Part shown: piece by piece, positions 35,551 through 47,600 of the stretch
How positions within the stretch are numbered: position 1 is the stretch's first letter
Layout of the letters: every line of letters starts with the position of its first letter
Assembly: GCA_029532625.1 (NCBI GenBank)
Contig: JARFXM010000003.1
Span: 1,798,001-1,862,000 of the forward strand
Origin: Lomentospora prolificans
Taxonomy: Eukaryota > Ascomycota > Sordariomycetes > Microascales > Microascaceae
DNA length: 64,000 nucleotides
Reading direction: 5' to 3'
The notes under the pieces: generated by a model
What the model saw: the letters and a program-made list of their open reading frames with translations, nothing else
Databases searched by the model: none
What the model was told of the DNA's origin: nothing
Made by a program: the position numbers and the translations under genes

Positions 35551-36849
35551 ATGACCAAGATTGATCCCGACTCCAAAGCTCCCCTGTTGGCGGAGCCGCC
35601 CGTTATACCTGAGGGCGAGCCGTCAACCTCTAGCGTCCCCGCCTACACTGATTACACGGACTCCGAAGCCGCCATGGAGCCTTTCACCGACGGCGACGAC
35701 GAAGACGACGTGGCTGACCTGCCACCGAGTTACAGCGATCTAACTCCCCACCCGCCGTTAGCCGCGCCTCTGGTGCCTCTCGTCTCTCCCTCCCCGCCGG
35801 CGCGCTGCTTTGGCAACCCCGAGGAGGGCAACGAGGCCTACATGGACCTGCGGCTTGACAATCACGCTGATTACCTAGAACAATGGTTCCAGCACCTCGC
35901 GGAGTTCCCGCCTCGCCCGTTCATCCGCATTCGCGGCGAGCACACGGAGACGGAGCAGCAAAAGGACAAGAATGAGTTGAAGACGGTCGTGGACTTTGAC
36001 ATCAAGCTCGAGCTCACAGCATTCCTCTATAGGGATGTCAAGACGCGTACCGCGTGGCGAACCGTGAGGACGGTGGAGAACACAGAGAAGGTGCGGAGGG
36101 GAACAGTGTTGAGGAAGAGGGCCAAGGGGTACCGGTGCAAGAAGAGCCACAGGAGCAACAGGAGGGGCGCAATCCACTTGGGCGAGGATGAGGAGGCCGG
36201 CGAGCCGAAACCCACGCTGAAGGAGTGGTGTCACAGATATTGTGCCAGCCACGCGCCGCTCAAGACATTTGTGCTCAAGAGGCGCGTGCAGGGCATTGAC
36301 AAGAAGTGGCTCAAGGGAAGGATCGACTCACTCATCCGCGATACCGGGTACCGCGGCAGGGTGCACGTCACGTTCCCCGTCCTGGGGACCTCGGCCACAG
36401 TGTATTCGGCCAACAAGGTCAACGAGCTACGCCTTACGAGGTGGGTGCGATGGCTCTTCTACCTGACTCTCATGTTCATCTTTGCGTGGCCGTACCTCTT
36501 CTTTGGCACGAAGCGGTTCGAGGTCCTCGTGGCGGATTGGCACTTTTCCCGCCCCGTTTCAGAGGAGGAGCACGACGAGCATGGCACCGGTAGGAGCCAC
36601 GTTCCGGGCGGACAGCGAGAGGTGCGGGAGTACGCGTCAGTGAGCGAGGAGGGTCTTATGAGCATCTGGGCTAGGGCGATTCAAAAGGCCGTCATGTCCC
36701 GGAGGCAAGGGGAGCTGGATCAGAGGGATCTGGGGTGGGAGGAAATGAACACGGCGTTTGACGGAGTTGGGGGCCAAGGAGTCGTCGGGACTGTCGTTGG
36801 TGCTATGGGACTTGTGCAGAGGCAGTTTGGCTGGGGAGGTGATACCTAA
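35551..36849 (+). CDS. Uncharacterised fungal protein with PPSY motif and one membrane span
   Basis: This is a single exon of 432 aa with ATG at 35551 and TAA at 36847-36849. Residues 1-90 are acidic and Pro-rich, with LPPSYSDL (a PPxY motif, known to bind WW domains of Nedd4/Rsp5-type ligases). A folded-looking basic/aromatic region follows (YLEQWFQHLAEFPPRPFIRIRGEHTE, then RKRAKGYRCKKSHRSNRR). One hydrophobic span (WLFYLTLMFIFAWPYLFF) lies near residue 300, and then KRFEVLVADWHFSRP. The C-terminus contains an amphipathic WARAIQKAVMSRR segment and a Gly-rich end. There is no signal peptide and I recognise no enzyme motif. I believe similar proteins occur in other Pezizomycotina, but the function is unknown. 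Proximity to the ABCC gene, 586 bp away on the same strand, may be incidental. Rsp5-type ubiquitin-ligase binding is a testable inference. Confidence 0.75.
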   Translation: MTKIDPDSKAPLLAEPPVIPEGEPSTSSVPAYTDYTDSEAAMEPFTDGDDEDDVADLPPSYSDLTPHPPLAAPLVPLVSPSPPARCFGNPEEGNEAYMDLRLDNHADYLEQWFQHLAEFPPRPFIRIRGEHTETEQQKDKNELKTVVDFDIKLELTAFLYRDVKTRTAWRTVRTVENTEKVRRGTVLRKRAKGYRCKKSHRSNRRGAIHLGEDEEAGEPKPTLKEWCHRYCASHAPLKTFVLKRRVQGIDKKWLKGRIDSLIRDTGYRGRVHVTFPVLGTSATVYSANKVNELRLTRWVRWLFYLTLMFIFAWPYLFFGTKRFEVLVADWHFSRPVSEEEHDEHGTGRSHVPGGQREVREYASVSEEGLMSIWARAIQKAVMSRRQGELDQRDLGWEEMNTAFDGVGGQGVVGTVVGAMGLVQRQFGWGGDT

Positions 36850-38713
36850 CTCGGCTCGCTTGATAACCTGGAATCGTATCGTTCCTATTTTTTTATGCGT
36901 ATTGATGCGGGCGTATTGGACTGAAAGGCTTCGATCCTGGGCTGGAAGGGACGTGGGGACTGGAGTGGACTTGGAACAGATTGACACATTGATGGTTACT
37001 TTGGTCATTCTAGGCATACCTCTCACCACTCCGTATGAAATGAATTGAAATATTACTCACTACGTGTGGTTAAGGCTGTTTGTGTGATTCCATGTGATTC
37101 CCGAAGTGTCCAGGACACTACGGGAGAGTTTCGTCAATCAATAACTTAAGAGGCATTGGGGGGGGAACCCTCAGTGGTCCTGGGAGGCTCATCGCATCAG
37201 CTACCCTGGCTCCCAAGGTTGGCATGTCCACCTACGTATCCCCCCTTCGCAGAGGTGCGTCTCTAATAAACTACACGACACTGCCGAATGGCAAAGACGG
37301 GACGAGTTTGAGATCGATCGGTTCCCCCGGCATGGCTGCCCCGGCTTGCTCGAGAGCTGCAAGCGATCGGAAAAGACGCCATAACGCTGGCTCTGCTGCT
37401 CGGCTATCTATGCGGTGTCCTGGGGTATGACGAGCATCCTGCATGGCTGGCTCCCCGCTCGGCTCTGGTGATTATATTACGCCTCTCTCTACTCATTTTG
37501 ACTTTTCAAGGAACTCTGAAGATGGCGCAGCCTGGCGCTTCTATTTTCATCGAGCACTCCATGACGCTAGCGTGTACGATTATACTTCGAATGACATCCA
37601 AGAAATAAAGGGGGAAAGGACAGCCGCAGAGTCATATATACCCACTTATCGTTGCCCACTAGCGCCTTACGGTGAATGCATCAAGGATGAGGTGGGCTTT
37701 CTTCCCCCCCGCCCACCAAAAAAAAAAAGACAAGGGAGGAGAGAGAAGCGGCAACAACCCCACCCAGGTATGTCATCCATGACGCCAGGAATGTCAACCA
37801 TCTATACGGGTCTGTGGAGATAGGTGCGTATGTCTTTTGTTTAACGGGCCCAAGGGAGCGTTTACGGGACTAGCTGGCTAAGGCGCGCCGTTGAAGAGTT
37901 GCGGGAGCTCCGGTTATTTCTCCAGATAAACCAGCGAGGCTCTTTCAATCCGAATTAGTGCTGTGGGTGGATTAGAGCATCTCATCCTTCCAGGAGTTCG
38001 ATCCCTACATTTAGCTCGAAGGGGCTGCCAGCGCTTTCACCGCGAGGGCAATAATATCTGGGGCCCGGCAATCGCGCGATGGGGCTTTCCGACGTCAACA
38101 GATCTCATGGGGCTGTACATAAAGCAATCGAGACAATCACAGTCAGATACATCAAGATGACTACCCAAGAAGCATTACGGTCCTATCATTTATGGGTAAC
38201 TGCGACGTAGACGAATCAGCTGGCCCCACGGCCGCTCGGCGGCTCAGCAGCGTGGATCGGGGCCACCTTCGTTCAACAGCCAGCCAGCCGTCGTGCAAGA
38301 GATCCCAGTAAAACAAGCGAATCAGGTCCACAAAATTCCGTCTCCAGTGTGCCTGTTATCGAATCAGACGAGAAGAAAGAGGAAGGGTGAAGGCGAAATG
38401 ACGGGAGGCTGCTGTTTGGCAAATGCTGGCGTCACGGCGCATTGTAGAGGGGAATGACATCACCACTCAATTTTCTTGCATCCGGATGTGAACGCCAGCG
38501 AATCGTGTGAACACCCGCAGGACGCGGCGATGAAATCATAGCTTGTAATCGGCGCAGTCTTCGATGGAATCTGAAGATTTGAAATGTATATAAGGGAGAT
38601 GGATATTCATCGAAGGGATGTAATTGAATCTAGAAATCATCAGAACTCCAAACACAATCGAGAACAAACCTTTGGCATTTACACCAGAAACTACATCCTT
38701 CAAACAAAACAAC
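36850..38713. other. Intergenic upstream of the Gln/Gly-rich small protein
   Basis: This 1.86-kb stretch has no supportable ORF. It holds a C-rich/A11 block at 37704-37728, a weak tRNA-like B-box sequence near 37994-38006 and, at its end, a TATA box for the small protein gene. Confidence 0.55.
38587..38594 (+). promoter_or_regulatory. TATA box of the Gln/Gly-rich small protein gene
   Basis: TATATAAG lies 127 nt upstream of the ATG at 38714. A strong TATA with a short leader is typical of inducible fungal genes. Confidence 0.55.
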
Positions 38714-39056
38714 ATGGATACCGTCAACGTTAGCAGGCAGCAGGGCCAAGACGCCAACGCCCAGGCTCAGCAGCAGGCACAGCCCCAGCAGGTTCAGCAG
38801 CAACCTCAGCAGCAGCAGCAGCAAAGTATGTTTCTTCGTCCGACTTAGCCTTGTCCATCTTCCCTCACACAACGCATTCTAACCAAGCTCTGTAGACCCC
38901 GGTCTTGTCGGCGGTCTCGTCGGCGGCGTCACCAAGACCGTTGACGGTGTCGTCAGCAACGGTCCCGTCGGTGGACTCCTCGGCGGCAACAAGCAGCAGG
39001 GTCAGCAGCAAGGTGGCGGCGGCGGTGGCCTCCTCGGCGGTGGTGGTCTTTTGTAA
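38714..39056 (+). CDS. Small Gln-rich/Gly-rich disordered protein, function unknown
   Basis: Two exons (38714-38825 and 38896-39056) are joined across a 70-nt intron (GTATGT...TAG) into 90 aa. The N-terminal half is almost all Gln/Ala/Pro (poly-CAG/CAA tract) and the intron splits the protein right after it. The C-terminal half is built from GGL/GGV units: GLVGGLVGGVTKTVDGVVSN, then PVGGLLGG, a short Gln run and a final GGGGGGLLGG block. The evidence is the ATG, the TATA box, a precise intron that keeps frame and composition, and a stop directly after the Gly block. The product is cytosolic (no signal peptide) and likely unstructured. Small proteins of this kind in fungi are often stress- or development-induced, but I know no assigned role. 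Low complexity makes homology claims unsafe. Confidence 0.75.
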
Positions 39057-39506
39057 ATGATGATATGACGGTTATGAGCTTAAGGATTTATTACTAGCAT
39101 CTCCATGAGCCAGTCCCTCATGACCCTGGACTCTGGCAATGAATCAAATCGATGAATGATTCTATCGAGGATGACGGCCTTGAATTTTTCCGTGTATCAA
39201 AAGTGAAGAATGAATTGATAACCTTGTCCTGGTTTGGCCCTTCCAACTCTAGTTTTGCATCGGGACGTTACTGGAACGTGAGGAAAGAACATTGCCAGCA
39301 CCCTGCGCGCGGCTGGCCTGGCTCTCAACGCTGGCTGGTATGTGAAGCCCCGCCCAAGCCCAAATTAATTACCCCGCCAAAAAAAAAATAACTAGCACTT
39401 CATCGCGGGGCGATTCTCACCCGAGCACCTGCATCATTTATCGATATCTACATACCTTTCTGTTCCGGATGCACGCCAGTCGTGTCTATCGGGAACTATT
39501 CTAGCC
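39057..39506. other. Intergenic, promoter of the p34-like gene
   Basis: These 450 bp have no coding feature. They include a short C-rich/A10 block at 39372-39388. Confidence 0.6.
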
Positions 39507-40726
39507 ATGTCTAATGAAGGAGTCAAAGAAATTAAAAATCCGCGGCGGGTCCTGGCCGTCTCCCTCGAGTCTGCCAGTCAGCACCTCAGCCGTGTCGTAA
39601 AAGGTACTTGCAACCTAGCTATCTCATCTCTATGTTACGGCGCGGACATTTTGTCAAGACTAGACGCTCCCACTCCTCCATGCATCTCGTGTGTTCATGT
39701 CCTCGAATTCATAGATGGTAGAGAGCTAACAGTTTGGCCAGACCTCTCAGGAACACAGCCTGAACCCTGTCCCACACTCTCCGGAATCACTCATCCCTTA
39801 CCCCTTATTACTCCTTACTACACAGCAACTCTGCCGCTATGGCTCGATCTCATAGAAGATCCTGAGGACTGGGCAGAAACCTTTCTCTCTCCCGAAGCCA
39901 AGGAGGTTCTAGATGCCCTAGGAGGCCTCGTGATAGTATTTGAAGTGCCCAAGACCCCTAGCGCTGAGGGCACCAAACACGATGAGCAGTTACTACTCGA
40001 ACACGTTGGCAGGGTCGTCAAGGACGGTCTAGGAGGATGGGGCTGGGATGGCGTCGCCGTTGCTATCGGTTTAGGGGTGGACAGCAATGGCCATTGGGAG
40101 GATTTGTGCGCCGAAGCGGGTGTGGAGCTGATCCTCGTGTCAGGGAATGAGGCCGAAGGTGCCAGGAATGAGTTTGGAGGTGAGCTGCGCTACTAGTGCC
40201 ATATTCGCGATTCTATTTTGGCCTTGAGTACTAATGCATGTGGTCAGAGAAAATGGGGGTTGCCCGCGCTCTCGAAGCGCTACAGGCCAACGACTGGACG
40301 GCTCTACCAGCGACAGACGACGACTACTTAGATGACGGCGAAGACTATGGGAGGGAAGGTACAAATGATGATGACGACGACGACGACGGAGACTCGGACT
40401 TTGGTTTCCACGGTGATAGAAGCGACTTTGAAGGCCTAAGACAAGCTATCTTAGAAGCAAGCCTTGAGAGGGAGGGTATCGATATCAATAGCCTCGCCGA
40501 TGCGCCAGCTGAGGCTTCCAAGAAGGACACCTCCGCCAAAAGAGAAACAAAGGGAGATGGCGAGGCAGATGACGACGGCGAGGAGGTTGGCGAAGAGGAC
40601 GTGCAGAAGCTAGAAAAGATGATGAGCAAGCTGAAGGCTGTGAGGGAAATGGGCGAGGGTATGCCTGAAGAAGAGAGGCGCAGGATGGCGAGACGCGCGG
40701 TTGACGAGGTCATGAGAGAGTTGTGA
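39507..40726 (+). CDS. Alpha/gamma-adaptin-binding protein p34-like (Irc6/AAGAB family)
   Basis: Three exons (39507-39603, 39742-40179, 40248-40726) give 337 aa. Intron 1 is 138 nt (GTACTT...CAG, with a GCTAAC branch site) and intron 2 is 68 nt (GTGAGC...CAG, with an ACTAAT branch site). The N-terminal part has the small-GTPase-like p34 fold signature: NPRRVLAVSLESASQHLSRVVK, PYYTATLPLWLDLIEDPEDWAETFLS, EAKEVLDALGGLVIVFEVP and GVAVAIGLG. Then comes EFGEKMGVARALEALQANDW, a hallmark stretch before the acidic region (GDDDYLDDGEDY-like run with poly-Asp). The C-terminal helix (LEKMMSKLKAVREMGEGMPEEERRRMARRAVDEVMREL) resembles the p34 dimerisation/adaptin-binding tail. Known relatives chaperone assembly of AP-1/AP-2 clathrin adaptors in the cytosol. 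Intron 1 is a multiple of three and stop-free, so a retained form would stay in frame. Confidence 0.88.
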
Positions 40727-41036
40727 GCCTTTGTGAATAGGCTCAGAAGCCTAGACCTTGCATTACAAGGCCATCCGTAGCTCGCAAGATCCACGCCTTG
40801 TCTTGCCTACTTTATACGACCTCACCCATGCCCATCACCAGCCCTGCACGGAGGATCTGGAATATTCATGTTTGGCCTCATTTATCTGTACACTACTACA
40901 CATACCAAGAACTGGATGGCGTTCCTCTTTTTCAGTCCGTTCAAGAATGCTTGTTGCTTCTTCTCGCAATTCTGGAGAAACCCTGCATGACCTGCAGAGG
41001 ACCCTTAAGAAACGACGTCACATTTAACAGTTTTCC

Positions 41037-41091
41037 TTCCTTTTTTATTTATTTTTATTTATTTATTCAATTTTTTTTTTAAAAAAATTAT
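41037..41091. repeat. AT-rich low-complexity patch
   Basis: TTTATT-type units are followed by a T10-A7 palindromic block. It lies shortly downstream of the p34-like gene and may contain its 3' processing signals. Confidence 0.7.
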
Positions 41092-41650
41092 AGGCGAGAA
41101 CATGAAAGGAAACGAAATGTCTGCGCTCATAAGTTAATATTCCAGAGTCAGTTACTGGCTACCCAAGGGACGAAAGACGAAAGATCTTACTCCACGACGA
41201 ATGACTTTCCAGATTCTCAAGATATCTACACAGTCAGCCCGCCTTGGCCCCAATCAACAACTTGTCCCGTGAGCTCCCACACCGAAGCAGGTATGCCTTA
41301 GTTGCAGACCCATGCCAGTCGCAGAACATGCAGGGACATGACTCGCCTTCCTTGAAGACCCCTAGGATGCTAGGGAAGGTGGGGAAGAAAAAAAAGAAAA
41401 AGAAAGTGAAAAGAATGGGTGTCGCAAGAGATACCGCCCACCCCCGAGAGAAAACCAGAGCTCGAGCCTCCCTCCGTTTCGGACCGGCTCCTTTCCCTTC
41501 CCTTTCTTTTTTCTCGGGGGAGTATCAGCGGAAGACGGCAGCCTCGCCAGAGCGTGTTTATTCCTTTCGTATCGCCCTTTCCAACAAGTCTGACAGCTTC
41601 AGGAGAGGCCGCTAAGACCAAGGAGAAGCAAGATACGAATCTCAAAACAA

Positions 41651-41685
41651 CCCCCCCCCCCACCAAACCAAAAAAAAAAAAAAAA
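41651..41685. repeat. C11 / A16 composite tract
   Basis: A run of 11 C (41651-41661) is followed by ACCAAACC and then 16 A (41670-41685) on the + strand. Confidence 0.9.
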
Positions 41686-44600
41686 TATCTGCCGCTCAGA
41701 GGAGGAAAAGGGGTATACGCTTTCACACGGCTGAGTGTCTCGTCAGCCAGCTACGGAGCAGCTTGTCCTGGAGCTGGAGAAGAGAAATGGGCCCTCTAGT
41801 GCTAATGACCGTTAGCCTGACCGCTGACTCCAGACTAGGACTGCCAGCCTCGGGCGCTTCTCGACCAAGAAGCGAGCATCGCGCTAGCGCTAGGGACCTT
41901 TTACCCCCTTGACTTATACGAGGAGGTGATCAGAGCCTGGGCGAGGAGCGATCGGCCAACGACGAATAAATGTTGTGTACTCATGCTGTAAAGTCGCGTC
42001 TGGCTAGTTTGACCGATGCCAAGACGACCGATACATTCACCGATTCCGCCTTTTTAGTTCTAAACAAGAAGCCTTTGACCTTTCATTCTTTCAAAACTGG
42101 GGAACCCCTATTTGGAAACATGACGAACAGGAGACCAACGCGAAAAAAAAAAGCTCACCAGACGCACTGGTCTGACCCCTCAACCCACCCACCCCGGCAG
42201 GGGGGAACTAAAGATAGCTACTGTTTAGTTTGTGCATTTGGGAAGAAAGAAGCGGAACTAGCATTGATATGTTTGTAGCAATTAACCCTTGTCCCTTCTG
42301 TAAGAGGAGAGCATGCTCCGGATAATACTCAAAGCATACATTCCACGCTTAGTCGGGTATGGTCCAGGAGAGGCAGCATCAAGACACAGGTTCGAGGATC
42401 ATCCCTGCCTCATTCCGCACGCAAGGTTACTCCCCGCAGCGCCTTTTTGAGGTTATCGAGTATCAGATGGTCACACTTTGAATGCACGCACCTGACTGTT
42501 ATAGAAGGTCGCCCTCTGCCAGGTCGGCTAATCAGAAGGGAGCAAGGGACTACAAGTGCACGGGAGAACCATGCGACGAAAGGGGGAGGAGGACAAAAGA
42601 TGGGACGATGTGTCGGGGGTGGAAGATCCAGAAACAGAGAAGTGGGCTGTGCGCATGAATGATCCATGGATAGTGCTGGCGCTTTCTTCTTGATGCGCCT
42701 GAAGTCCCTCTGGGAGCTCCCCCGCCGTACGCTGGCAGGAATCCTTTTTTTTCCTCTTTCCCTTGGATCGACGCAAGGGGACGATGGGTGAAGCCGGAGA
42801 ATTTCCCCTCTTCGGTGCGACCTTGGAACTTGTGTTAGAGTTTCTGTACCCATTCAACCCATTCGACACCAAAAAGGCCGTACGTGATATGAGAAAGGAG
42901 CGTCAGATGCCGCGTCGAAGTTTGGTCGAGCCTATCTCTGTTGGTGTTGGGTTGTGCTGGCAATGCGCATCTGCACCTGATACGAAAATAGTTGGCTTTT
43001 CTTCCTTGCTTAGAGATGCTGAGCCCAAACAAAGGAATGATACTAAGAGCATCAATAGCTGACGCCGGGGCGAATTGAAGCTCTTGCTTAATGCCAGACT
43101 TCACCAAGGACAGCCCAGTGTCGTGCGTCGTACTTTGCATAGTTCAGTTGATGTCTCTGACGTTGAAGGGCTTACATCGTAGGCGTCAGATATAGTCCAC
43201 GCCCCTTCTTCCGAGCTTCACACGACCTCCGGCTACAACCTCTTGCACCCCGGTTCCTAGTCGCCCCTCCCTAACCCACCCCCGAAGTGGAGTGTTTTCA
43301 GGATCTGGTTAGAAGTTGTAGCGAGGAGGAGAGCTAGAAAGGGTATCGTCACACAATAGGCAAAAAGTCTGGTCCCTGTCGTGCCTGGCCGCTGCGCGCC
43401 GATCATTCATGCCCCGCCGCGAATCATGGCGACGATTCAATTCAGACCAGCGCTAGGCCGGTCAAAGGAAAGGCTAGCCTCATTCTCCTTGGGCGTGGGA
43501 ATCTTATAGGGAGTTAAAAGAAAAAAAAAGAATGACCAGGAACAGGGTGTTTGCGGGCAGAAAGGAACAACAGGGCCTCTGCGAGGCCGTGTTTTTGCCT
43601 CTCGCTCGGCGAACTGGAGGAAGATCCTATCTGTCCATGGTGTACCGGTTGCTGTATGTGGCGATTCCTCCTCCCTGCTGGACGGAGTAGTGGCTCTCTC
43701 TTCACTTTCCTCCCGTACTCCCTTCTGCACTTCTGTTACCCTTTTTGGCTGGTGGGGTCAATCAAGGGTTGAAGTGGTTGAGGAAGTCATGCACGCTGGC
43801 TGTGCACCGTTTCGAACCTCTGCTCTGATCGAAACAAATGGTTACGTTGGAAGATGATCCACCCCTCTCCGTCTAGTTCGGCTGGCCGACTACGTCTGGG
43901 GCATTTTTTTTTGGTTGTCAGAGATAGACTAGCAGGCTTTCCGCTGCAACATATTGTTGGTTATCGTGTGCTAATTCTGGACGACGACGAGGGCGGAATA
44001 CCATCAGTGATCTGTACCTGTAGAATGCCATTGTCGGAGCTTAAGTGGATAAGAAGGCAGAAAACTCGGTTGCGAGAATAGACTCTTGGGGTGATGACGA
44101 TGCTCCTTGCCGTCCTTGTCGCTCTCTCCGGCTCGAATTCCCGGAGAAACAGTGCCGGGCCCGGCTCGGATATTGTGGCCTCCCTTTTTTCTTGCCCTTC
44201 CTATAAGTTTAGGGTTTAGTTTTCTACTTTTGGGAGTGGGTTAGAGGGATCCCAACTACGGCGTGGGAATCGTAGCCGTATTGAGAATGTAAGATGGTGC
44301 GGAGACGCGAGGTCCTCTAGTCTGCAGTCCGGATCAATTGGCTCTAGACTCTGGAAGGGATCGTCGTGCGGGCGGAAGGTGGTCCCCCTCAGAGTCGCTT
44401 TTTATTGTGTTGATGGATAGACCTGGGAGCTTCAGGAAGGCCAATGATACACAAAGCCTTGATGTATTCTTAACGATGGCGTTTTTCTCCTGCTGGATCC
44501 CACTGAAATGGAAAAAAAAAAAAAAAAAGAAAAGTACATCCGGGGAGGGTCGGAGCCAGTACACCGTGTCTTGAAATACAATATCGACTGTGCCTCCCGT

Positions 44601-47600
44601 AGCATGGCTTAGGGGACCACAGAGCGGCCAGGTACTGTACTTTCCCCTCCGGGCCGGTGTCGAGAAGGGCGCTAGTGTGCAGCATTAGGAGTGGCGTCCT
44701 GGGTGGTGCTGGCACAAGAAGCCCCGAGACTGCCTGACATCAGCTCGCATGAGACAAGAACCCGCCAACACCCACTAAGACTCTCCATCCCACAAGCCAA
44801 ACCAACGCCACATCTCACTATTTTGTTTTTGGCGCGTTCTGTCACGACATCAAAAGGGCCTGTCCACCGGATACATTGCGAAGATGGGAGTAAGAAAAGG
44901 TTGGTTGAGGACAGACCGGAGAAGGATACTGAAACCTGGAGGCAAGATAAAAAAAATCGGTCAAACTCTGAGTGTCTGGTTGTCCAGCCAAGCCAGTCTC
45001 GCCTTTTCTTTCTCTTTCTCTCATCCAATTCTCTTGCTTTTTGCCAGTATGAAGAAAAATACCGAGGCCTGACGCCGCCCGTATCTGCCCACATTAAGCT
45101 AATGCAGGGACGAAAGTTTGTCCCCCAGAGGCCATCTCGTATCTGTAAAGGTATCTGTATCTGTGCGGTGTCTGGTTGGATAGCTTGTGTTCGCTAATGC
45201 AGCGAGAGAGAAACGCCTCGTGGCTGCCGAGTCAAAAAGACTTGACAGTTGAAGCGGCAGTCTCTGAGAATCGAAGTTCAATTAGAATGGTTCCTCAGAC
45301 GAGTACTACAACCGATATACCCCTAATGAATGGCTATTTAACTATGCCATCTTTTCGATGCCTCGAGTCCTGCTCTTCGTCCCTCAAAACACTATGCATG
45401 CACCTGGATTTACCGTAGGCCCGATAGGGCAAGGCTACTGACGATGTTAACAAGACTTCTTTGGTCCAAAAGAAGAGAGGTTGCCATGCCTTAAGACGTG
45501 GACGTCATGCCCTCTTCCTCCCGCTCTAATATCATGACCCGTTATCCCATATATGAGCGGTTCTAATTCCCCATATCTCTCTGACACGGCACCTGGCATG
45601 GGGCACACGGGACAAAACATCAGACGAAAAAAAATGGAATTTACGGGATTGGGAGAATCAGGGAGGGTGTGGACCACCAAGCCCGGACCAGGAATTTCTT
45701 GCAACCCTTTTTGAGGCTTGGCCGATCCCCCTCGGCTGTTCGTCCTGTGTACCTTCGTACGTAGCCAGCAGTGTTTCCCTTTTTCCCTCTTGCTGGATAT
45801 CCATTGTGGCTAAACTATTTTTGTCAACACCAGAGCTGGCCCTCGTGTGCGACAAAAAGAAAGTAGGATACCTACCAGTAAGAGACACCGAAACGACTTG
45901 CAACAGAGGCAAGGCCTTCAAACGGGTTCCGTCGTACTTGTACTTGTACCATGGATGTCCCGCATTCGTCCCTGCCCTGCTGGGCCAATGGGCTGACAGG
46001 GATTCTGAACACCCTCTCTGCGTCGCCCCTCTTTCGCTTCTCCCTCGCCCACAACTTTCGCACCTTGCCCCTTTTTTGTGCTGCACCATTCCCTCCACTC
46101 ACAGGTCCAGCTTCGGTCGACCAATACCGTGCTGTGTTATGCAAAACCTGCAAGGTACCAGGCTCAAAGCGCCGGGGTGACAGGGGTCCAGACGCGGGAG
46201 CCGGTCGTCCACAAGACCTTCCACAACGCGTCTTTGGACAACAACAACCCACCAGTTTGAAGCGTCAGATGGTCCAGCAGACGCCCTCCACCCGCCCCTA
46301 GCCCGGCTTTCCTTGTGGATGGTTGCAAGTGGCGACTGGAAAGAGGCCCAACGTGCTTATCCCTACCCTATCCTGGCTTCAGCTTGATGCACGGCGTGAT
46401 GCGTGATTACTGGATTTCAATAGGAGGGGGCTGCTACGGATTCGCACATGCTGCCCTTATCTAATACCAGGACTTTGTACATAAGGCTATTTGGGCGAGT
46501 GGGGGAGTTAATGCGACTTCGTGGTGGCGACGATAGACGTCACTACTTTACTGTTGTTGGATGATGGATAATAGTACTAATGACCGGGTAGGAAAAACCT
46601 TTCTTTTTCTTTTTCTTTTCCTCACGCGCGAAGAGTCCAAGCTCGAATACGTGAAAGGTAGATATTGGTGTAGATGAGACTCTTTTCGACGACAAACAAC
46701 TAAATCGTGGCTCCATTTGCCCTTCCATCTCGTCATATATATGACGCCCGTAATATACCGGCAAAGAAAGACGAAAGAGGTTGAGAAATGACAAGACATG
46801 CCTTCTTTTTCCTTCTCGATCAGTTCTCTGGCTTCGTTCCAGACATGGGAGGAGAGAATGCAATAATATCTGGGGAACGGCTTGGTATCCGCATTGGGCG
46901 CATTGTCCGCACCAATCATTTTGTGGAACCTACGATATTCACCCCCATAGGCGACTGACAGCGCAATTCAAGGAGAAAAACACAGCCAGCTTGGAAGGAA
47001 AGGCGCTCACAGGGACAAAGTGGGTTAGAAGGGATAAAATGTTGCAAGAATAGAAGTCAGGATCCAGCCTAGAAAGACCCTGTCTCACCTGGAACACGCG
47101 CCGAAGTTTAACGCGGTTTTTTTTCCTTCTTTTTCTTTTTTCTCTAAAAAAAAGGCCTCTTGACACTTTTGCAGACATCACTATTCCAATGGGTGTAACT
47201 GGCTCCCATTTTCTGGTTCCTGAGAGTACCAGCGACATCGAAATCGGACCTTCCCGCATTCTTCCAACACTCACCTCATACATTATCATAGCGCAATATA
47301 TATTATGGGCGGCATGGAAAACTCCCCAACCGAAAAAGAAAAGGTATTTACCAGACTTTAGATGGAGATAGGTAGTAGATGAGAGGAAAAACCCGGCACG
47401 GCAGCAAAAGCGCCTCGAGTCACAGGGCGGATAAAAGGCCTTCCCGGAGATTGCGCCGAACACCAGGGAGCTGGAGACAGAGAAATCCCGTTCCTGTTCC
47501 TGGCGTTTGCGCCTAGACTTGCCCTCGGTACCTAAATCGGTCAAAGTCTCCCACTTTATGCGGTCGAGGTCAGATTACGTATAATCTCGAGGCACACTGG

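Noticed and set aside
37960..38010. Possible tRNA (GAGTTCGATCCC resembles a B box)
   Set aside because: No proper acceptor pairing, the anticodon arm is missing, and the spacing to any A-box-like sequence is too short.
38048..46875. Shared 16-mer GCAATAATATCTGGGG at 38048 and 46860
   Set aside because: One 16-nt match is about what chance gives in a 64-kb window, and the flanks do not align.
46939..47544. 201-codon minus-strand ORF in the gene desert
   Set aside because: It crosses T/C-rich low-complexity runs, has no domain-like segment, and no splice or promoter context supports it.
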